From Methanobacteriota archaeon (lineage in GTDB: Archaea > Thermoplasmatota > Poseidoniia > Poseidoniales > Poseidoniaceae), in NCBI GenBank assembly GCA_002728035.1, contig PBUZ01000051.1:37154-54773 (forward strand): a stretch of DNA of 17,620 bases, read 5' to 3'. A program made the position numbers and the translations under genes. This document shows, in pieces, positions 14,621 to 17,620 of this stretch. Within the stretch, counting starts at the first letter, position 1; each line of letters begins with the position of its first letter. The notes beneath the pieces were generated by a model. That model saw only the letters and a list, made by a program, of their open reading frames with translations, did no database searches and was not told where the DNA came from.

Positions 14621-15796
14621 ATGGCAAGGAACCGTTGGGTTGCGTTTTCCCTCCTGTTGGTCCTCCTGCTACCGCTGGCCTCAGCAGATTTGGTTTCGAG
14701 AGTTCAGCTCACCGATGCAGGCGCACTTGCAGAAAGCGACCTCGGTGTTACCGTAGGTGCCGTTTCACCGGATGGCAAGGATGTGCTCATCGGTGGTATG
14801 AACGGCTACGCTCGTTTGCTTTCCGCTGAAGAAGCGGACAACCGTGAGATGGATGTCGAACTCGTAACTGGAAAGAACGCCACCGTACACGACATCGCAT
14901 GGCACCCCCGTGGAAACACAGCGCTCTTGATGGGTGAACAAGGATTGGCCATGAGGTACGATACCTACGACCACAGCGTGACCAACGTGAACGGTTCATT
15001 CAGCGTTCTCGGGCAAGCCCTCACGACCGTTGTTTGGCGACCTTCGGGTGACTTTGCCTATGTTGGCTCGGTCGATGGGAGCGTTTGGAAATTTGCAGAG
15101 CACACGGGCTTTGAACTGCTCGACAACCTCGGTTCCAGCGAAATCATGGACATTTCATGTCATCGAAACTACAACGTCTGTTTTGTGGCCTCAAAGGATG
15201 ATGGCATCGCAGTGATCGACGAGGGTCACGCCCTCTCTTGGATCGCTCAAACAGCAGCAGAAACTTGGGTTGGCATTGATTGTGCAGACCCCACCCTCAA
15301 CGAATGCGTTGGGTTCGCGAGCGGTTTGGTCAGCAAGGCCATTCGTATCAATACCATCGATGCGAGCAAGTCCGCCGCAGAAGAAGCGTTGCGACTGGAA
15401 CTTCCCTCAGGGGAGCATATCGGCGTCACGAGCGGGCACGACGGCACCAGTCTGGTTCATCTTGCACCGTTGGGACTCGTTCGCCACAAGCCACTTTCGG
15501 GTGAGGCGTTCACCGTGTTGGTGCCAGAGCACGCTGCTGAATGGGATGCAGTCATTGCAGGACGCAGCCTCGCCGTCGTTTGGGAAACGGGTTTGCATTC
15601 GGGATACATGATCACCGAGTTTGGAAACATCATCGCCTTTTCACCTGCAGTTGAAGAGGTTGAGATGAACATCATGGATGTGCTTGTCCTCGGGGCGGTG
15701 GCAATTTCCGTCCCGGGTGTTATCCTCGGTCTCATTTACATGAACAGCCCTTGGATGCAGCGAAAGTACAAGCAATGGCGGTTTGGGAAGAAATGA
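14621..15796 (+). CDS. Exported beta-propeller protein with C-terminal membrane anchor
   Basis: The 391-aa protein starts with a signal peptide: MARNR, a leucine-rich core (about residues 6-20), then LASADL with cleavage likely after ASA. The body (about 25-345) consists of repeated WD40-like blades (VTVGAVSPDGKDVLIGGMNG, VHDIAWHPRGNTALLMGEQG, LTTVVWRPSGDFAYVGSVDG). A membrane span at about residues 352-375 (VLVLGAVAISVPGVILGLIY) is followed by a basic tail ending KQWRFGKK. This is type I topology: propeller outside, short basic tail inside. Ligand unknown; perhaps a surface binding or sensor protein. The frame opens 22 codons earlier, but the ATG at 14621 gives the signal peptide its proper start and has GGGGAGTGG just upstream. 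The nearest A/T-rich element, CATAAGG, is about 75 nt upstream. Confidence 0.85.
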   Translation: MARNRWVAFSLLLVLLLPLASADLVSRVQLTDAGALAESDLGVTVGAVSPDGKDVLIGGMNGYARLLSAEEADNREMDVELVTGKNATVHDIAWHPRGNTALLMGEQGLAMRYDTYDHSVTNVNGSFSVLGQALTTVVWRPSGDFAYVGSVDGSVWKFAEHTGFELLDNLGSSEIMDISCHRNYNVCFVASKDDGIAVIDEGHALSWIAQTAAETWVGIDCADPTLNECVGFASGLVSKAIRINTIDASKSAAEEALRLELPSGEHIGVTSGHDGTSLVHLAPLGLVRHKPLSGEAFTVLVPEHAAEWDAVIAGRSLAVVWETGLHSGYMITEFGNIIAFSPAVEEVEMNIMDVLVLGAVAISVPGVILGLIYMNSPWMQRKYKQWRFGKK

Positions 15797-15869
15797 GTGT
15801 TCACTTTCTATCATGCGCAGGGACATGTTGATGAAGCACCCGCGTGGCAGGTAACAATGAGGGACCCCT

Positions 15870-17045
15870 ATGGAACCGTTCGAAGGCCTTGACTTCTATG
15901 ACATCGAAAGCCTCCTCACAGAAGAAGAAATCATGATTCGCGACATGGTGCGCGAATGGGTGGATGAAGAGGTCATTCCAAAAATTGAACACGCCTGCGA
16001 GGAAGGCGTTTTTCCAGACGAATGGCGTGTTGCACTCGGCGAGATGGGCGTCTTGGGGGCGCCCTTGAAGGGCTATGGATGCCCGGGCTTGTCCTACGTT
16101 GCCTACGGCCTGATCTGCCAAGAACTCGAGCGCGGCGACAGCGGTCTGCGCTCGTTCGCTTCTGTTCAGGGTTCGCTTGCGATGTATCCCATCTGGGATT
16201 TTGGTACAGAGGAACAGAAGGAGAAGTACCTCCCGAAGATGGCCTCCGGTGAATGGGTCGGATGTTTTGGCCTCACCGAACCCGACTACGGCTCCAACCC
16301 AGGAGACATGGTGACCAAGGCGGAAGACAAGGGTGACCACTACCTCCTCAACGGTGCAAAAATGTGGATTACCAACGGAACCATCGCCGATGTTGCCGTC
16401 GTTTGGGCAAAGCTTGACGGCGTTATCCGTGGCTTCATTGTTGAGAAAGACGACGAAGGCTTTAGCGCTCCTGAAATGAAGGGAAAGCATTCGCTGAAGG
16501 CCAGTGTGACCAGTGAACTGGTGTTCCAAGACTGCAAGATTCCAAAGGATCGCATGTTGCCCGGCGTCAAAGGTCTTCGAGGACCGTTTTCCTGCTTGAA
16601 CAACGCTCGATACGGCATTTCATGGGGCGCTCTGGGCTCAGCCATGGCGTGTTTCCACAGTGCGAAGACGTATGCGCTTTCTCGCATTCAATTTGACCAC
16701 CCCATCGCCTCCTACCAATTGGTGCAAAACAAATTGGCTTGGATGCTTCGGGAAATCACCAAAGGACAACTGTTGGCCTACCATCTCGGCAAAAAGAAAG
16801 ACGATGGTTCATGGTTCCCCGAGCAAATTTCCCTTGCCAAGATGAACAACGTGGACATCGCTTTGGAAATCGCAAGAACATCCAGAGACATCCACGGTGC
16901 GAACGGCATTCTTGACGAATACCCGGTGATGCGTCACATGGCCAACCTTGAGTCGGTGAAAACTTACGAAGGCACCCACGACATTCACAACTTGATTTTG
17001 GGACGTTACATCACGGGCATTCAAGCCTTCACCAGAAATGCTTGA
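15870..17045 (+). CDS. gcdH: Glutaryl-CoA dehydrogenase (acyl-CoA dehydrogenase family)
   Basis: The enzyme oxidises and decarboxylates glutaryl-CoA to crotonyl-CoA, a step in lysine, tryptophan and aromatic degradation, passing electrons to ETF. The 391-aa protein (usual size) has SGLRSFASVQGSLAMYPI with R94, the arginine that holds the glutaryl carboxylate in GCDH; CFGLTEPDYGSNPGDM (132-147) for FAD and substrate; NNARYGISWGALG (244-256); QFDHPIASYQLVQNKLA; and the catalytic base E367 in TYEGTHDIHNLILGR. These GCDH-specific blocks separate it from ordinary acyl-CoA dehydrogenases. TGAGGGA (15858-15864) is a ribosome site 5 nt before the ATG. The stop overlaps a possible TTG start of the next gene. 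EtfAB are encoded about 4 kb upstream on the other strand. Confidence 0.94.
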   Translation: MEPFEGLDFYDIESLLTEEEIMIRDMVREWVDEEVIPKIEHACEEGVFPDEWRVALGEMGVLGAPLKGYGCPGLSYVAYGLICQELERGDSGLRSFASVQGSLAMYPIWDFGTEEQKEKYLPKMASGEWVGCFGLTEPDYGSNPGDMVTKAEDKGDHYLLNGAKMWITNGTIADVAVVWAKLDGVIRGFIVEKDDEGFSAPEMKGKHSLKASVTSELVFQDCKIPKDRMLPGVKGLRGPFSCLNNARYGISWGALGSAMACFHSAKTYALSRIQFDHPIASYQLVQNKLAWMLREITKGQLLAYHLGKKKDDGSWFPEQISLAKMNNVDIALEIARTSRDIHGANGILDEYPVMRHMANLESVKTYEGTHDIHNLILGRYITGIQAFTRNA

Positions 17046-17065
17046 GCCGATTGCAGCGTGTTGTG

Positions 17066-17476
17066 ATGCTCATGGATGAACACGAGGTCACGGAACTCTA
17101 CATGAAGTATATTCGCGCCTTTGAGCAGAAAAATCACGCCTTCATAGCGGATGTTTGTCGAACGCCGTTTTTTGCCTCATCCCCCTCGGGCACGACCATC
17201 TTTCACGACAGGGAAGAATTGGTCAATGGGTTCGCCTCTTTGCGGGATGCGCTTGACGTGGACGGCTATATCGGTAGCCGCATCAACCACCTCAAGTTCT
17301 CAAGCATCGCAAAAACCACCGGAACACTCCACGTTGACTTTGATCGCATGGATGCTGAGGGCACGGCTTACTTCAACGGGCAGGCATTGTATCTGTTCCA
17401 GGTCGCAGAAGGCGGTCTCGAGATTATCGGCATTGCTGTTTTGGACAGCACGACGGTCTCGAATTGGACCGATTAG
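17066..17476 (+). CDS. NTF2-like (SnoaL-type) small protein, unknown function
   Basis: The protein is 136 aa from the ATG at 17066 (another ATG at 17072; the frame is open from a TTG at 17042 that overlaps the gcdH stop as TTGA). It begins with helix-forming DEHEVTELYMKYIRAFEQKN, followed by CRTPFF, HDREELVNGFASLRDAL and strands such as TGTLHVDFDRMDAEG and ALYLFQVAEGGLEIIGIAVL. This helix-then-curved-sheet pattern is that of cone-shaped NTF2-like proteins, which include isomerases, dehydratases and ligand-binding proteins. No catalytic residues can be assigned. Tight linkage to glutaryl-CoA dehydrogenase suggests co-expression. None of the candidate starts has a good ribosome site. Confidence 0.68.
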   Translation: MLMDEHEVTELYMKYIRAFEQKNHAFIADVCRTPFFASSPSGTTIFHDREELVNGFASLRDALDVDGYIGSRINHLKFSSIAKTTGTLHVDFDRMDAEGTAYFNGQALYLFQVAEGGLEIIGIAVLDSTTVSNWTD

Positions 17477-17491
17477 GACTCAACGCTCAAT

Positions 17492-17620
17492 TTAACCAAT
17501 TTGGCCGTTCACAACGGTAGCGTCTGTATCGACCCACTGAATCCCCTTTGTATCAGAAAATAAAATACAAAGAGGTTTCGGATGAACCCTTGCGATTTCA
17601 TGGAAATGATATGTCGGTTG
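17492..17620 (-). CDS. C-terminal 42 residues of a gene cut by the window edge, unknown
   Basis: Reading leftward from the edge, one frame is open for 42 codons to a TAA at 17492-17494, with protein-like composition (HEIARVHPKPLCILFSDTKG, then IQWVDTDATVVNGQIG). The ending loosely recalls the last strand of amidohydrolase-type enzymes (I..V.V.G..V..G), but the match is too weak to name it. It would converge on the NTF2-like gene with a 15-nt gap, in line with the tight packing elsewhere. The competing reading is a plus-strand gene starting at the ATG at 17581, just after an A/T-rich stretch. Too short to be sure. Confidence 0.4.
   Translation of the reverse strand, partial: QPTYHFHEIARVHPKPLCILFSDTKGIQWVDTDATVVNGQIG
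17543..17575. repeat. Inverted repeat with A/T-rich spacer
   Basis: Arms CCCCTTTGTAT (17543-17553) and ATACAAAGAGG (17565-17575) are complementary except for one C/A mismatch; the inner 8 bp are perfect. The 11-nt spacer is CAGAAAATAAA. It lies inside the putative partial minus-strand gene, or alternatively just upstream of a possible plus-strand start at 17581. It could be an operator overlapping a TATA element, an RNA hairpin, or chance. Confidence 0.45.

Noticed and set aside
15801..16529. 242-codon minus-strand frame opposite glutaryl-CoA dehydrogenase
   Set aside because: The plus strand encodes an unmistakable conserved enzyme; no family resemblance on the minus strand.

Overview
The window looks like archaeal chromosome from a marine planktonic euryarchaeote; my best guess is Marine Group II/III (Candidatus Poseidoniales or relatives). 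Directly visible support: the archaeal/eukaryotic gene set L44e, S27e, aIF2-alpha, Nop10 and a PAC2 protein in one operon, L37e, an archaeal-type TyrRS, an MCM-related protein, a Ubl with a C-terminal Gly-Gly, and TATA boxes 20-40 nt upstream of start codons, several implying leaderless mRNAs. Mixed in are bacterial-looking metabolic genes (E. coli-type PurF, glutaryl-CoA dehydrogenase, EtfAB), as expected of an aerobic heterotrophic archaeon with many acquired genes. The lineage assignment is inference.

Layout. 1-1677 (+): 3' part of a PD-(D/E)XK nuclease with a cysteine cluster and an OB-like C-terminal half, overlapping tail-to-tail a 66-aa SAMP/MoaD-like protein (-). 1922-2004 (+): tRNA-Ser(CGA). 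2115-4470 (-): the operon L44e, S27e, aIF2-alpha, Nop10, with the PAC2 gene downstream on its own promoter. 4600-5851 (+): two overlapping multispan membrane protein genes. 5924-6103 (+): L37e. 6163-10167 (+): purF, a beta-propeller/PKD-like protein and a metallo-beta-lactamase hydrolase, with overlapping reading frames. 10168-11841 (-): etfB-etfA. 11986-12834 (+): a protein matching only the N-terminal half of MCM. 12838-14517 (-): a DUF5611-like gene and TyrRS. 14621-15796 (+): an exported, membrane-anchored propeller protein. 15870-17476 (+): glutaryl-CoA dehydrogenase and an NTF2-like protein. 17492-17620 (-): probable C-terminus of a gene cut by the window edge.

How the genes fit together. 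The L44e-to-PAC2 block links translation initiation, ribosome and rRNA-modification parts with a possible proteasome-assembly factor. The dehydrogenase would pass electrons to EtfAB, encoded about 4 kb away. PurF starts de novo purine synthesis; its two downstream partners have no obvious purine role.

Most worth a second look: the stand-alone MCM N-terminal-domain protein, the L44e that has lost its zinc-binding cysteines, the gammaproteobacterial-type PurF, the Fe-S nuclease/OB fusion, and the perfect hairpin filling the S27e/aIF2-alpha junction. No CRISPR array, insertion sequence, integrase or phage gene was seen. No stretch over 300 bases lacks a gene.
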